A stretch of 64,000 nucleotides of DNA from Margaritifera margaritifera (GCA_029931535.1 JAQPZY010001688.1:8221001-8285000); one strand, 5' to 3'. Counted from the first letter of the stretch, positions 22,721-34,219 are shown. Notes: generated by a model from the sequence alone, not told the origin. Numbers and translations: made by a program.

Positions 22721-23139
22721 AAAATACAGACCCATCACATAGATTTCATCTGAATAATCAATAGTACTGATGATCGCATTTTGGTTTTTTGAAAAGTATA
22801 ACTGTAAATGGAAGTATCTATATTAAACTGGTCTGATAATTATATGATTTAATATATATTTTGAAGTAATTAAATAAATATTAATGTTATGTAGACATTT
22901 GACATGTTTAAGAGCAGAAAAAGTTGACACTGTACAAATATTATTAAGTCTCTCTCTCCCTTTCTCCTCACTATATTTGATTTTACTTCAAAAGATAAAA
23001 CAAATAATCTGGATGATCAATGTTTTACTGTAGTGTGTTAAACTTGTCTTTCTGTCTTTGCATCCTCCCATCTATCTGTCCTTCTGTCTATACCAACTTG
23101 GTTTAGTTTTGTGTTTTGGTCAGTTTTATATGAACTGGT
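22721..23139. other. Intron 3, unique AT-rich part
   Basis: No exon or RNA gene is recognised. Confidence 0.5.
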
Positions 23140-23385
23140 CATAAAACTTTGTAGGTGGATGACTGTCATACAACTTTGTAGGTGGATGACTGTAATACAA
23201 CTTTGTAGGTGGATGACTCATTCAACTTTGTAGGTGGATGACTGTCATACAACTTTGTAGGTGGATGACTGTCATACAACTTTGTAGGTGGATGACTGTC
23301 ATACAACTTTGTAGGTGGATGACTGTCTTACAACTTTGTAGGTGGATGACTGTCTTACAACTTTGTAGGTGGATGACTGTTGGAT
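23140..23385. repeat. 27-bp minisatellite, about 9 copies
   Basis: The unit has ACAACTTTGTAGGTGGATGA and CTGTCAT. One copy lacks six bases. Confidence 0.95.
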
Positions 23386-24235
23386 AGAGCAAAACTCTTC
23401 CACCAAAAGTACTGCTAGGTCATTGTGACCCACATTTCGCATTGTGGTGACTTTGCTTAAGGTTTGCAATAGATGGGTGGCTGGTATTTTATGTTCTATG
23501 AACAAATTTTGCAAATATTTTCAAAATGCATGGATTTAATGTAAACAGTGTTCTTTAGAGTTTGGGATATATATTTTGTGCAGTGAGGTCACAAAACAAA
23601 TGAGTTTTCTTTTTGAATTTTTGAACTTTCATTGTCTCATGCTACAGTCTCAGATATTTCTTTATCTTATATTCATACTTTACTGCATTGAGTGAATTGG
23701 TTTGTTATGGATAATGTCTTTTACTCATAGCATCTGTTTTATTAACATTATAAAGATGTTTGCTTTTCAAATATCTTATAATTATTTAACAAGTATTTGA
23801 AGCTTCATATGCAATAGTAATACTGTTATTCAGTAATAATATCAAAGACCATATAACACTTCATGCATACTGATATATTGTTTGTTATTTGTATACATGT
23901 ATTTTAACATCTGTGATTTTTACTTGGTTTTCAGCATCAGTAGCCTATAGTTCCTTTGTTTACCTATATATATATATATGCAAGTCAGTAGCCTACAGTT
24001 CTTTTGTTTACCTATATGCCAGTCAAAAGCTGCAACTGTTCATGATCAAATCATTTTACACAAAAGTTTGAATAATATATGCATGATATGATCACTATAT
24101 CAAACTTCAGTAAAGCAATTGACATTCAGTCACACAACATTTAATACTCTGTTTCAAAATTGAATTGGAACTGACACTCTGAATCTTCAAAGTGAGAGTT
24201 AATGGTGCCCTTTCAAAGTATGGGAGTCAGTCATT
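23386..24235. other. Intron 3, mostly unique
   Basis: AT-rich sequence with a two-copy duplication at 23937-24030 (CAGTAGCCTA and GTTTACCTATAT). No exon is supported. Confidence 0.5.
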
Positions 24236-24370
24236 CTGAAAGTGATTACATGTATAATGTTATGATTTTTCATGCCTTGTGTATGAATTAGTGTTGATAA
24301 TGTAATGATTTTTCATGCCTTGTGTATGAATTAGTGTTGATAATGTTATGATTGTTCATGCATTGTTCGT
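24236..24370. repeat. 41-bp direct repeat, about 2.5 copies
   Basis: The unit has TGTAATGATTTTTCATGCCT and TGTGTATGAATTAGTGTTGA. Confidence 0.9.
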
Positions 24371-24499
24371 TCAAGAATTTATATTAAGAGCTGCATATGA
24401 TAGACACATTTTAAGATTCAGTTGAATGTGCTAACCATTGTTGACATTTTTCGGTAGATTGCCTTTCCCTCACACTAGTGTCAGAATTGTCTTAACCCT

Positions 24500-25595
24500 C
24501 CTGCTTATTAGCTCACCTGGCTGTAAGGCCCAATTAGCTCATCTGGCTGTAAGGCCCAATTAGCTCATCTGGCTATAAGGCCCAATTAGCTCATCTGGCT
24601 GTAAGGCCCAATTAGCTCACCTGGCTGTAAAGCCCAATTATCTCATCTGGCTGTAAGGCCCAATCAGCTTATGGAATATTCCTTCATGCATCATGTGCTG
24701 GGTATTTTCCATTCACAGTTTTTATTTATGACAACTTCTCAAAAACAACTTGACTGATTTACATATAATTTTAGAGGGAGCATTACAGCATCAAGGCCTT
24801 TCAGATTTGTTCAGTTCATGTTGATCCATCATTTAATATAGCTGTTGATACTAAAAATAGAAAACCTTGAGATATCTTCGCAAAAACTGCTTTCCGTAAC
24901 TTGACCAAATTGTACAGAAAGTATGCTGGCATAAAGTTTGTTCAAAAATGTGTTTATATGATGACAAGCCTTTATCAAATTTGGCTGCTGTTACTAAAAA
25001 TAATAAAGCCTTTAAACAGCTTTTCAAAACTGCTGAGCAGAATTTGATCAAATTTGAAAGAAAACTTCCTGGCATAAAGGGCTTTCAGATCGTTACAATT
25101 GATGCTGATCCTCCATCAAATATGGCCTCTGTTACTCAAATTAGAAGAAACTTGAAATGACTTTTTGTTAAAGCCACTCAACATAATTTGACCAAATTTG
25201 ACAGAAAGCACCCTGGCATGAAAGGTATTCAAACTTAAGCGATTCCCATCCACAATAAAATATGTGCACCATTTGCTCAAATAGAAAAACATTTAAACAA
25301 CTTTATCTCAAAAAGCTACGCAAACAGAATTTGACCAGCTTTGACAAAAAACATCCTGGCATGAAGGCCTTTCATTGTTGGACAAACAATGCTGGTGTGC
25401 TGCCAAATATGAATAAGGATGCAAAAAATAGAGAAACCTTGAAACAATTGTTTTCATGACAGTCGCCAGCATTGGAGGAGATTTCTACAGAAAGCATCCT
25501 ACTGACCAGATTTCTTAGCTGATTGCTCTTGCATATGGCTATTGGGCAGATATCAGCCAGGTGAGCAATCTCAGGTCCACTTGGGCCTCTGGTAA
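24500..25595 (+). mobile_element. Dispersed bivalve-type element with AGCTCACCTGG ends
   Basis: The left end is TTAGCTCACCTGGCTGTAAG. The right end is GCCAGGTGAGCAATCTCAGG then TCCACTTGGGCCTCT, so the termini are short inverted repeats (AGCTCACCTGGC against GCCAGGTGAGC). Inside, a roughly 130-bp unit repeats imperfectly: AAATATGGC(C), a GTTACTAAAAATA-like block, AAACCTTTAAACA-like, AATTTGACCAAATTTGACAG, AAGCACCCTGGCATGAAGG and CTTTCA. The same internal unit is seen at 48600-50360. I recognise this organisation as a common repeat of bivalve genomes. It appears non-coding and its transposition class is not settled by the sequence. Confidence 0.75.
24513..24665. repeat. 26-bp minisatellite made from the end of the 24500-25595 element, 6 copies
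   Basis: The unit is TTAGCTCATCTGGCTGTAAG plus GCCCAA. This is the element's own terminus repeated six times before the interior begins. Confidence 0.92.
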
Positions 25596-25638
25596 TTGTG
25601 TGATACATGTTGTTGCATGCTTTGTGTTGCCATACTAG

Positions 25639-25776
25639 GTAAGGATGGAGAAAAAATTCCAGCAGTCAATGTTCAGCCTCCCACACCTCAGCATTCCACC
25701 CTCTCTAACCTACCTACCTCCAGGGGTATGCCTCGAGACCCTAACCTAACGACAACAGCTGAAATGAAAGATGAAG
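25639..25776 (+). CDS. Coding exon 4 of the window-spanning gene (symmetric 1-1)
   Basis: The acceptor is CATACTAG, with only a short pyrimidine tract, and the donor is GAAG|GTTTGT, which lacks the usual purine at +3. The exon is 138 nt (46 codons), phase 1 at both ends. It encodes KDGEKIPAVNVQPPTPQHST, then LSNLPTSRGMPRDP and TTTAEMKDE. It is Pro/Thr-rich and looks disordered. Both splice sites are weaker than those of its neighbours, so this is a natural candidate for alternative inclusion. It begins about 45 bp after the right end of a dispersed bivalve-type element (24500-25595), so that insertion now forms the immediate intronic flank. Confidence 0.85.
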
Positions 25777-26284
25777 GTTTGTGTTTCAGTAATATAGATC
25801 TTTAGTAGAGAGAGATCAGTATCCAGTCTGATGGTCATGATATTCAAGGAAAGCTGGTTGCAGTAATTATTTTTATTTCTAATGTCAATTAAGGCCACAC
25901 TTTAAAATCTTGGGACATTTGAGTAGTCATCCATTTTTCCATATGTTCATACATTTATTTGTCTTTCCCTGCCATTTTAAAATTTGTAATGTTTGGTATA
26001 TTTTTCCCTAATTTACATAGCAAGCTCTCTGAAAAATTTAGACACACCTATCCGTTTGTTTTATCTGTTAGCCTTCATTAATTATGGCCCTTTATCTGAT
26101 ATATGCACATCCATAAATTTTGTCCCAGCTAAGCAATTATGGCACATGTTCTATTTTCTGTGCAGTCTTTCATATTGTGGAAGCTATAGCCATGGAAGTT
26201 TCTGTCATTATCTGTTTTATTGACAAAGTTATAGCCATCAGCCTGCTACATTATTTGTTTATTACCTTGCTTGATTTGGTCTTG
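25777..26284. other. Intron 4, unique or degenerate repeat
   Basis: CATCCATTTTTCCATATGTTC at about 25928 looks like a remnant of the CATCCATCC element. No exon is supported. Confidence 0.45.
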
Positions 26285-26405
26285 TCCTTCCAACTGACCA
26301 TACATCAGTATGTCCATCCAACTGACCATGCATCAGTATGTCCATCCAACTGACCATACATCTGTATGTCCATCCAACTGACCATACATCTGTATGTCCA
26401 TCTGT
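26285..26405. repeat. 28-bp minisatellite, about 4 copies
   Basis: The unit has ATACATCAGTATGTCCATCC and AACTGACC. It is again next to text of the CATCCATCC element. Confidence 0.93.
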
Positions 26406-26639
26406 CTTGAGAAGCTTGATAGTAAGATTGTGCAGAAGCTACTCGGTGTAGACAAATGAAATTTTAGTAGGAATATTTGTATCCATATTTAGGGGAAGTG
26501 ATTAGATTTTCAGACCATTACACCAATTTTCCAATATTTTACATATTTTTGGGAACTTGTAGACTTTTTTGAAGAAAACGTTGTTGGCTGTATTATGCAA
26601 AAACCACTTGATGTAGACAATTGACATTTGGTATACATG

Positions 26640-27070
26640 TTTGAATGCATATGTTGATGATCTAATTACATGTTTATATGCACATGTTGATGACCTGATT
26701 ACATGATTGTATGTACATGTAGATGACCTGATTACATGTTTGTATGCACATGTTGATGACCTGATTACATGTTTGTATGCATATGTTGATGACCTGATTA
26801 CATGTTTGTATGCATATGTTGATGATCTGATTACATGTTTGTATGCATATGTTGATGACCTGATTATATGTTTGTATGCATATGTTGATGACCTGATTAC
26901 ATGTTTGTATGCACATGTTGATGACCTGATTACATGTTTGTATGCATATGTAGATGACCTGATTAGATTTTTGTATGCATATGTAGAAGACCTGATTAGA
27001 TTTTTGTATGCATATGTAGATGACCTGATTATATTTTTGTATGCATATGTGGATGACCTGATTAGATTTT
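26640..27070. repeat. 33-bp minisatellite, about 13 copies
   Basis: The unit has TGTTTGTATGCATATGTTGA and TGACCTGATTACA. Copies at the right end change to AGATTTTTGTATGC and GTAGATGACC. The open frame through it (11-codon period) is an artefact. Confidence 0.95.
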
Positions 27071-27254
27071 TATGCCATATTGCAATTGTTTCAACTTTCT
27101 CACAAGTTTTAAACTTTTTCAGATTTAGACTTTTTGGTCTGTAGTGGGGTCATACTAGTTTTACAAACATAAATCAGTTTTTGTGTTCACTATACCATCA
27201 TGGTCAAAGGAAACCATTAATTTAGTGCTATGGTGTAATTATGATAAATGATGT

Positions 27255-27650
27255 AGGCTTACAGGATTGGATGTTTGGAATAGGCCTAACAAGCTTACAG
27301 GATTGGGTGTTTGGAATAAGCACAACAAGATTGGGTGTTTGGAATAGGCCCAACAAGCTTACAGGATTGGGTGTTTAGAATAGGCCCAACAAGCTTACAG
27401 GATTGGGTGTTTGGAATAGGCCCAACAAGCTTACAGGATTGGGTGTTTGGAATAAGCACAACAAGATTGGGTGTTTGGAATAGGCCCAACAAGCTTACAG
27501 GATTGGGTGTTTGGAATAGGCCCAACAAGCTTACAGGATTGGGTGTTTGGAATAGGCCCAACAAGCTTACAGGATTGGGTGTTTGGAATAAGCGCAACAA
27601 GATTGGGTGGTATGAATAGGCTCAATGATTGGGTGTTTGGAATAGCAAGC
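27255..27650. repeat. 36-bp minisatellite, about 9 long and 3 short copies
   Basis: The long unit has AATAGGCCCAACAAGCTTAC and AGGATTGGGTGTTTGG. A 28-bp form (AATAAGCACAACAAGATTGG) lacks the CTTACAG part and recurs after blocks of two or four long units, so a compound block was copied. Confidence 0.93.
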
Positions 27651-27664
27651 TTTCCTGCATGTCA

Positions 27665-27880
27665 TAAGAGGTAACTAATGGAGGCAGGAACTTTATGACT
27701 GAGAGGATGTGGGTTCAGATCCTACTATCGAATCAGTCTGGGTCGGCTACCATTGTGTGTTCTTGGGCAAGGCTTTTTACTCCAATAGCCTTGGCATTAA
27801 ATAACCTTGTTGTGTTGCTGTGCCTTACAACAGCAAACCAAAGTGTTGTTCCTTTCCACTTATGAAGACATTCATAAATT
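27665..27880 (+). mobile_element. tRNA-derived SINE with a GGGCAAGGC core
   Basis: A B-box-like GGTTCAGATCC at 27712-27722 is followed by TGTGTGTTCTTGGGCAAGGC, TTTTTACTCCAATAGCC, TTGGCATTAAATAACC and a tail CAGCAAACCAAAGTG. The TTGGGCAAGGC...ACTCCAAT core is a widespread SINE domain in animals, as I recall. A second, partial copy is at 8188-8315. Confidence 0.72.
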
Positions 27881-27924
27881 CAAATACTTTTACTGAATAG
27901 TGATGTATTGTTAAAAACTGAAAT

Positions 27925-28025
27925 CATCAAGGTCTCAGTAAAGTCATCAAGGTCTCGGTAAAATCATCAAGGTCTCGGTAAAGTCATCAAGGTCTCGGTA
28001 AAATCATCAAGGTCTCAGTAAAACA
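27925..28025. repeat. 20-bp minisatellite, 6 copies
   Basis: The unit is GTAAAGTCATCAAGGTCTCG or the same with AAATC. The last dinucleotide alternates between CG and CA (TCTCGG/TCTCAG). Confidence 0.93.
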
Positions 28026-28734
28026 TTTACCATCTAATGATTTATATTTGTGCTCATAAAATTTAGCAACTTTGTCCATAAAAAAGGGTTTTAAATTTTG
28101 GCAAGTTAAATTTTGGTGATTTCAGATAAATGAAGTATTTTTTTTTTGCAGCGATGACCAAAAGTATTTTCTACCCCCAAGCAGAAATTGTCTGCTTAGC
28201 ATAGGCTGAAGCATTAATGACTATACAACACACCCTTGAAAACTGGTCAAAATGACTTAATTTACCATATAAGGAGGGCAAGATCAAGAAGAACTTGTTA
28301 AAAAAATTGCACAATCAGATTATGTCATTTGATTGATATGTCAGTTGCATTAAATGGCAGTACCATGTTGTTAAAATTAGTGAAGATTTCATCTTGGATA
28401 AGGAACAAGAATATTGCAGGCTTCATTTGCTACCGAGTGTTCACAATTGCCAGTCAAAGCACATGGCATAAAGAGTCCCAAATATTGTATGTAGCAATGG
28501 ATTGGTTGGAGTCCCATGAACTAATTTTTCACAGTATCAATAACAATGGATAAGAAATCTTCTTAATGATCATGAAGACAGTTAATTATTTACTGTTTAG
28601 CCTAACACTTGAAAGGAAGAAACATTTCTTCAGATACTAACTGCCATCATTATTGAGTAGTTGTATCATGTATGAATCTAGACTACTGAAGTGGTCTTGT
28701 TTAAGAAATTGGAAGACTATGTTGCTGTGTTTTT
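28026..28734. other. Intron 4, unique part
   Basis: No exon is supported. The open stretch at 28329 has no coding character. Confidence 0.5.
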
Positions 28735-28890
28735 ATTTAAAAATATGTAAAAATGAAAAAAAATAGCTAAAAATGATTTAAAAAATACCTATAAATGATA
28801 AAAGTAGCTAAAAATGAAAAAAATATGTAAAAATGAAAAAAATAGCTAAAAACGAAAAAAATACCTATAAATGATAAAAATAGCTAAAAT
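28735..28890. repeat. A-rich degenerate repeat (AAAAATAGCTAAAAATGA)
   Basis: Interleaved words AAATATGTAAAAATG, AAATAGCTAAAAATG and AAATACCTATAAATG are combined in blocks of variable length. Confidence 0.85.
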
Positions 28891-29736
28891 AAACTTCTGT
28901 ATGTTTTAGAGAAGAATAGTGATGGAAAATGTTTTATTATTTGACAGGTTGTCTCCCATTCCTTACTTGTGTTGTAACCTAGATGTAGTTATAGTCCATC
29001 CAGTCTGCTAGTTTACCCTCAGTGTATATATGTCTGTATATCTTTGTGCAACTTTAGAACTGACAAGGAATAAAAATTTAGATATCAGTGCTTCTGTTTT
29101 AGATACTAATATACTAATACGACCTTTTCAAGATTGCTATTCTTCATTATTGAAAACCTGTTTTAAATGAAGTATTTTTACACTCAAACAGTAGCATACA
29201 TGACACTGATTTACATTTTTTTTCTCATTCATCTCTAATAAAGAGAGACAACTAAATTACTATTGCAAAAAAAGTTTAACTGCATCAGCATCAAATAGTC
29301 ACTATTTACTCCAAAGAAGAACTTACAAAATTAATAGTTTCACATAAATATAACTTCTGTCATGTTTCAGTCTGAAAAGTATATTTTTCAGGAGTAATAT
29401 TTTTTAGTGGCTTGATTTGGACATGAATTAAATGCCAGACTTTTCATTTAAGGATATTTATCAAGTTATCCATCTGTTCAGGAATTAGAATAACTTTTGA
29501 TGAAATTCATTAATACCATAACATGTTGACTGACATTCTAAACTACCTGACTTACCATTAACATAATACCACCCATTGTTAAAGCTAAAGCAAATATATC
29601 TTCACTGCATATTATAACATCTGCAAAGAGGAATAGGGCCAATCCACTTTGTACCAGAAAATATGGATCTAACCTATTTAAATGCATATTTTTAATTACT
29701 TGCCCTTACATTTAATGTGATTATCTCCCCTGACAG
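28891..29736. other. Intron 4, unique AT-rich part
   Basis: No exon or element is recognised before the acceptor of exon 5. Confidence 0.5.
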
Positions 29737-29904
29737 AAGATGATGAGGATGAGAGATGGACTGTTGCAGTACAAGAGAGGGAGTATCAGCAACATTTGAG
29801 GAGACAGAGGGAACAAGACGAGAGGCGAGAGCGTAAAGCCAAACACCGGGCCAAGGTGGCACAGCAAAACATCGAGTATGATGCTGTTAGTGCTGAAGGC
29901 AAAG
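29737..29904 (+). CDS. Coding exon 5: highly charged predicted helix (symmetric 1-1)
   Basis: The acceptor is CTCCCCTGACAG and the donor AAAG|GTACAA. The exon is 168 nt (56 codons), phase 1 at both ends. It opens with an acidic run (EDDEDERW), followed by about 35 residues of Glu/Arg/Gln-rich sequence (EREYQQHLRRQREQDERRER, then KAKHRAKVAQQ) that should form a single charged helix or coiled coil, and ends NIEYDAVSAEGK. This is the most distinctive part of the protein. Charged helices of this kind occur in many scaffold and cytoskeletal proteins, so they do not identify the family. The exon stands out from the very AT-rich intron on both sides. Confidence 0.9.
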
Positions 29905-29999
29905 GTACAAATCAGATGTGCTTGACCTTTTATAGTCACAAATATTTATGATCACATGATTTTTATAGTCACAAATATTTATGATCACATGATTTTTTG

Positions 30000-30450
30000 C
30001 AAATTTAGTGGGACATCTATATTTGTGAAATATTTAATTTTCATTATGAGCCATATACGGTGAATTCACTTTTTGTTTGTGAGGTACCATGTTTTGTGGA
30101 GTTGGTGGTTGTTACCAAATGTGAAATTCATTGTAAAATCCAATGAACATTAATCCTTCTGTGGAAACAATAGGAACCCATCCTCTATCCATGAATTTAT
30201 GTACCAAGGAGAATGTATGGAAACAATAGTACCGCATCCCCAATTCATGAATTTAGTTACCAAAGAAAATGTATGGAAACGATAGGACCCCTTCCCCAAT
30301 CCATGAATTTATTTACCAAAGAAAATGTATGGAAACAATAGGACCTCATCTACAATCCATGAATTTATGTACCAAGGAAAATATATGGAAACGATAGGAC
30401 CCCTTCCCCAATCCATGAATTTATGTACCAAGGAAAATGATCCCCTCATT
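30000..30450 (+). mobile_element. Dispersed element (TACGGTGAATTCAC type) with an internal 56-bp array
   Basis: CATATACGGTGAATTCAC, GTTTTGTGGAGTTGGTGG and TTACCAAATGTGAAATTCAT are typical of a very common bivalve MITE as I recall it. From 30150 to 30445 a 56-bp internal unit (GGAAACAATAGGACCCC, CCCAATCCATGAATTTA, TACCAA.GAAAATGTAT) is tandem about five times. A reverse-oriented copy without the expansion stands at 46550-46728. Confidence 0.65.
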
Positions 30451-30493
30451 CAAGCATTTGTGAAGGATGAGGGACATGATTGGAGTAAAACCA

Positions 30494-30635
30494 GAGGCTG
30501 AGCATGTATACATAGCATGTTATTCTGTCATAGGAGGAAACGGGTGCTCTTCAAAGAAAAGGTAAATTTACCGGTTGTACCAGTCACATGATGCATCCTA
30601 TATAAACTGGACACCTTTACCATGTGTTTCATAGT
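30494..30635. repeat. Left inverted terminal repeat of the DIRS-like element
   Basis: This is the inverse complement of 35901-36033 with scattered substitutions. The outer end carries CATGTATACATAGCATGTTA. Confidence 0.75.
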
Positions 30636-30749
30636 TTAAAGCCAACAGTTTTGTTGTCAAACTAATAATTACTTATGATTAATTTCTTCACTGTCATACT
30701 CTTCTTTAAATGGTGAAGACAAATTTTTTTTTATTGCAAATAATAACTG

Positions 30750-31529
30750 CCTCTGCAAACTCCTTATTACCATCATGAAAATCCCTCAGATAAAACTTGT
30801 GAAAGTTCTTTGCCATTGTCTAGTCTGCTGTTTTCAAGATTCCTGCATAGAACATATTTGTCTGAAAGCGGCTGATGCTGCAATAGCTCTGTAAGAATGA
30901 GCTTTGAACTTAAATGTATCAATCCCTGATTGTTCTAAAACTGTTTTATCTAGCAATAGTACTAATTGTCACAGATGTACATGAACAATAAGACAACAAC
31001 AAAAAAACGAGTAGATTTCTGACTTTTTTTTGTCTTATTAATAAAATGCAACAACATATGCGTTTCACACAGTTTCTCATCATTATAAAGAATCAGCTCT
31101 AACTGGAAACTCTTACCTTCTCTTGAAGTGTTCAACAAATTAGAAAATCTGAACACTACTTTATCTTTACATAAATTTAAAGATTAAAGTCTGTACTCTA
31201 GGAGTTGTAGATAAAGAAATGAGAGCAACCAGTTTCATTGCTAATAACCTCAAAGATATGCTTTCCAGAGGAAAAAGAGTACATGGGTATTTCAAGACTC
31301 GATATGCATCCCAAGTATCAAAGGATTTTATAAAAAAATCTAAGTATGAAATTACTGTTACCTCAGAGACACAAAAGGAATTAATTTCCCCAATCTTACA
31401 CCAAACACTCCATTTATTTCCATGCCAGATTGTATTGCTTATTTGTTCTTTGTCTTCATGAATTGGTAATGACATCAACAGCTGTTCCTGGAATTCGTTG
31501 GTTTTGGAGCAATCGCCTGATACAGTCAC
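30750..31529 (-). pseudogene. Tyrosine recombinase of the DIRS-like element, broken
   Basis: Read on the minus strand, the order is TWDAYRVLKYPCTLFPLE, then SLRLLAMKLVALISLSTTPR (the usual 'L...L..KL..LLALT...R' block with the first catalytic Arg), a stop or frame break near 31160, FSNLLNTSREGKSFQLEL with DEKLC, then after another frame break GIDTFKFKAHSYRAIAASAA and TADWTMAKNFHKFYLRDF. HSYR supplies the His-x-x-Arg of the catalytic core and FHKFY the Tyr. The motif order matches recombinases of DIRS/Ngaro and Crypton elements. At least two frame breaks make it non-functional. Confidence 0.8.
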
Positions 31530-31740
31530 TGTGTCTAAGGAGACTTAGGAGGGGATTTTCCTAGAGGCTAAAGCTGGCCATTGTGTGGCAGTATCATTCG
31601 ATTTTTGTGCCTTAGAAGTCTAATCAGAAAAGAGAAATCAAACATGACAAAACTAGAGGAAACCAAGATTTGTTATGTCCAATGTTATGTCCAATGTGAA
31701 ACAATTAAAAGTGCTTTACTAACATTATCAGCAATTATAT

Positions 31741-32770
31741 ATTCAGTATTCTCCCAATAAGATTAAAAGGGGGGGGGGAATGTATGGGAATTGGCCCATG
31801 CCAGTATTCTCCCAATAAGATTAAAGGGGGGGGGAATGTATGGGAATTGGCCTATGCCAGTATTCTCCCAATAAGATTAAAAGGGGAGGGAATGTATGGG
31901 AATTGGCCCATGCCAGTATTCTCCCAATAAGATTAAAAGGGGGGGGGGAATGTATGGGAATTGGCCCATGCCAGTATTCTCCCAATAAGATTAAAGGGGG
32001 GGGGATGTATGGGAATTGGCCCATGCCAGTATTCTCCCAATAAGATTAAAAGGGGGGGGGGAATGTATGGGAATTGGCCCATGCCAGTATTCTCCCAATA
32101 AGATTAAAAGGGGGGGGGGATGTATGGGAATTGGCCCATGCCAGTATTCTCCCAATAAGATTAAAGGGGGGGGGGGGGAATGTATGGGAATTGGCCTATG
32201 CCAGTATTCTCCCAATAAGATTAAAAGGGGGGGGAATGTATGGGAATTGGCCCATGCCAGTATTCTCCCAATAAGATTAAAAAGGGGGGGGGGAATGTAT
32301 GGGAATTGGCCCATGCCAGTATTCTCCCAATAAGATTAAAGGGGGGGGATGTATGGGAATTGGCCCATGCCAGTATTCTCCCAATAAGATTAAAAGGGGG
32401 GGGGGAATGTATGGGAATTGGCCCATGCCAGTATTCTCCCAATAAGATTAAAGGGGGGGGGGATGTATGGGAATTGGCCCATGCCAGTATTCTCCCAATA
32501 AGATTAAAGGGGGGGGGGGAATGTATGGGAATTGGCCCATGCCAGTATTCTCCCAATAAGATTAAAGGGGGGGGGATGTATGGGAATTGGCCCATGCCAG
32601 TATTCTCCCAATAAGATTAAAAGGGGGGGGGAATGTATGGGAATTGGCCCATGCCAGTATTCTCCCAATAAGATTAAAAGGGGGGAGGAATGTATGGGAA
32701 TTGGCCCATGCCAGTATTCTCTAAATAAGATTAAAAGGGGGGGGGATGTATGGGAATTGGCCCATGCCAT
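31741..32770. repeat. 57-bp minisatellite with long G-runs, 18 copies
   Basis: The unit has CAGTATTCTCCCAATAAGAT, a G-run usually of 7-13 bases, and AATGTATGGGAATTGGCCCA plus TGC. The G-run changes length from copy to copy while the rest is almost invariant. One copy is interrupted (GGGGAGGG) and the last copy has TCTAAATAAG. The array sits inside the DIRS-like element between its RNase H and recombinase parts. Confidence 0.97.
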
Positions 32771-32779
32771 GAGAAAAAA

Positions 32780-34040
32780 AAGCATAATATTTAAAAGCAC
32801 ATGGTTCTGGAAACCATGGTACAAACATCTTCACTGGATGGTTTAATCTGGATTCAAAAAGATCTATATCAGGATTAAAACATTGTGTACACAGTCTTTG
32901 AAAAATGTCTCTCTTAGCATCGATTATATGGAGTCAAAAAAAGATTCTGGGATTAAAATCTGCCTGGGTATTATGTTTACCAGCATTATGAACAGCTGAT
33001 ATGAATATTTATTATATGTTTCATAATGAGATATTGAAATATATCAATGGGAGAAAAATTATATCACCACAGTGGCGATATCACTTTTATCACCACAGTG
33101 GCAATATCACTTTTATCACCACAGTGGTGATGTCACTTTTGGAACAACTTTCTTTTCCCATTTAGGAAATATATGTGTCAAGACTGTAGACCCTCTAGTA
33201 TACATTTATTTAAGCAATAAGGAGGTACCATCAAAAATGACTAAAAAACAAGAAGTAGGCTTCAAGTATTAACTTTTTAAAATTAGTTTTCCACATGAAT
33301 CTTGAAAATTTTTTAGTGACTGAATTTGCATGAACTGTTGCTATTTGGTATTCTGTCACCCATACAATATCATATACCATTTAAACTCTATGACAAACAG
33401 ACACATTTTTAGGAAAAATGCTTGGTTAAATATATTAATAAATATGTTTAAGTAGTGATTCTAACTCTGAACACAATCATAATCACGTTTGAAAATGATG
33501 GAGAAATCGGGCTTTGATGAGTATTGCTTGCCAACTGATATTAAGTGACAATCGAAATTTGGGTGCAGCATCTGTCACCAAGCTAGACTGCAAGCTTGCC
33601 AAGGCATAAAAATTCACCTTTGAATGCAGAAATGAGCAAAATAAAGAACCAGATTCGTACAAGTAAACTCACAATCATTAAAATCTTTTGTTTAATGATG
33701 TTATGTTCTGAAATCCATCAGATGGGACCACTCTGTGATATTTCTACAGTAGTCCCACCCCAAAAATAATCACTGCATCAATTCATGCAAGAAATGTGTT
33801 AACAAAAATAAAAATCTCGTCATGTTCGTTTGAAAATAGCCATTAATTTGACAAAATACACAGTTTGATGCATTATTTGTACAAGCCAAATTTGTTAAAA
33901 GGTCGCTGTCCTAAAATTATCGTAAATTTTAAACTTTTTTTATTGATATAGTAATGCAGCCATTAATTGCATTGGCACAGAGTGGAGAAAAAAATCCATG
34001 CAAATCAATGGAATTTGCCTTAAAAATATATGATAAAAAG
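32780..34040. other. Interior of the DIRS-like element or inserted DNA, not assigned
   Basis: There is a short three-copy 27-bp repeat at 33060-33140 (TATCACCACAGTGGCGA). The rest shows no protein match I can support on either strand. Confidence 0.4.
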
Positions 34041-34043
34041 AAA

Positions 34044-34196
34044 ATCTATGTTTTTATGAGTAGATATATGGAAATAATTCACAAGTGAAGTGAAAACATC
34101 TTGTATTGTCACTCATGGCTTCGCCACTTGTGACAATACATTGTTTCCCACTTCACTTGTGAAATATTTCCTTGTATGTACTAAAAAAACGTAGAT
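34044..34196. mobile_element. Foldback MITE with 75-bp arms
   Basis: TATGGAAATAATTCACAAGT ... TTGTATTGTCACTCATGGC is followed after TTC by its inverse complement, GCCACTTGTGACAATACA ... CACTTGTGAAATATTTCC. The outer arms pair as ATCTATGTTTTT and AAAAAACGTAGAT. The whole 153 bp can fold as one hairpin. It lies inside the DIRS-like remnant just beside the RNase H domain, so it is the younger insertion. Confidence 0.82.
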
Positions 34197-34219
34197 ATCC
34201 TCTATATCCTTTTCCAAAC

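Noticed and set aside
26707..27144. A 145-codon frame with YVDDLI repeats that recalls the YVDD motif of reverse transcriptases
   Set aside because: The match is a short coincidence within a 33-bp tandem unit; no other reverse transcriptase motif is present.
30530..30568. A possible 28-nt microexon between TCATAG and GTAAAT
   Set aside because: It breaks the phase-1 chain and lies entirely inside the left terminal repeat of the DIRS-like element.
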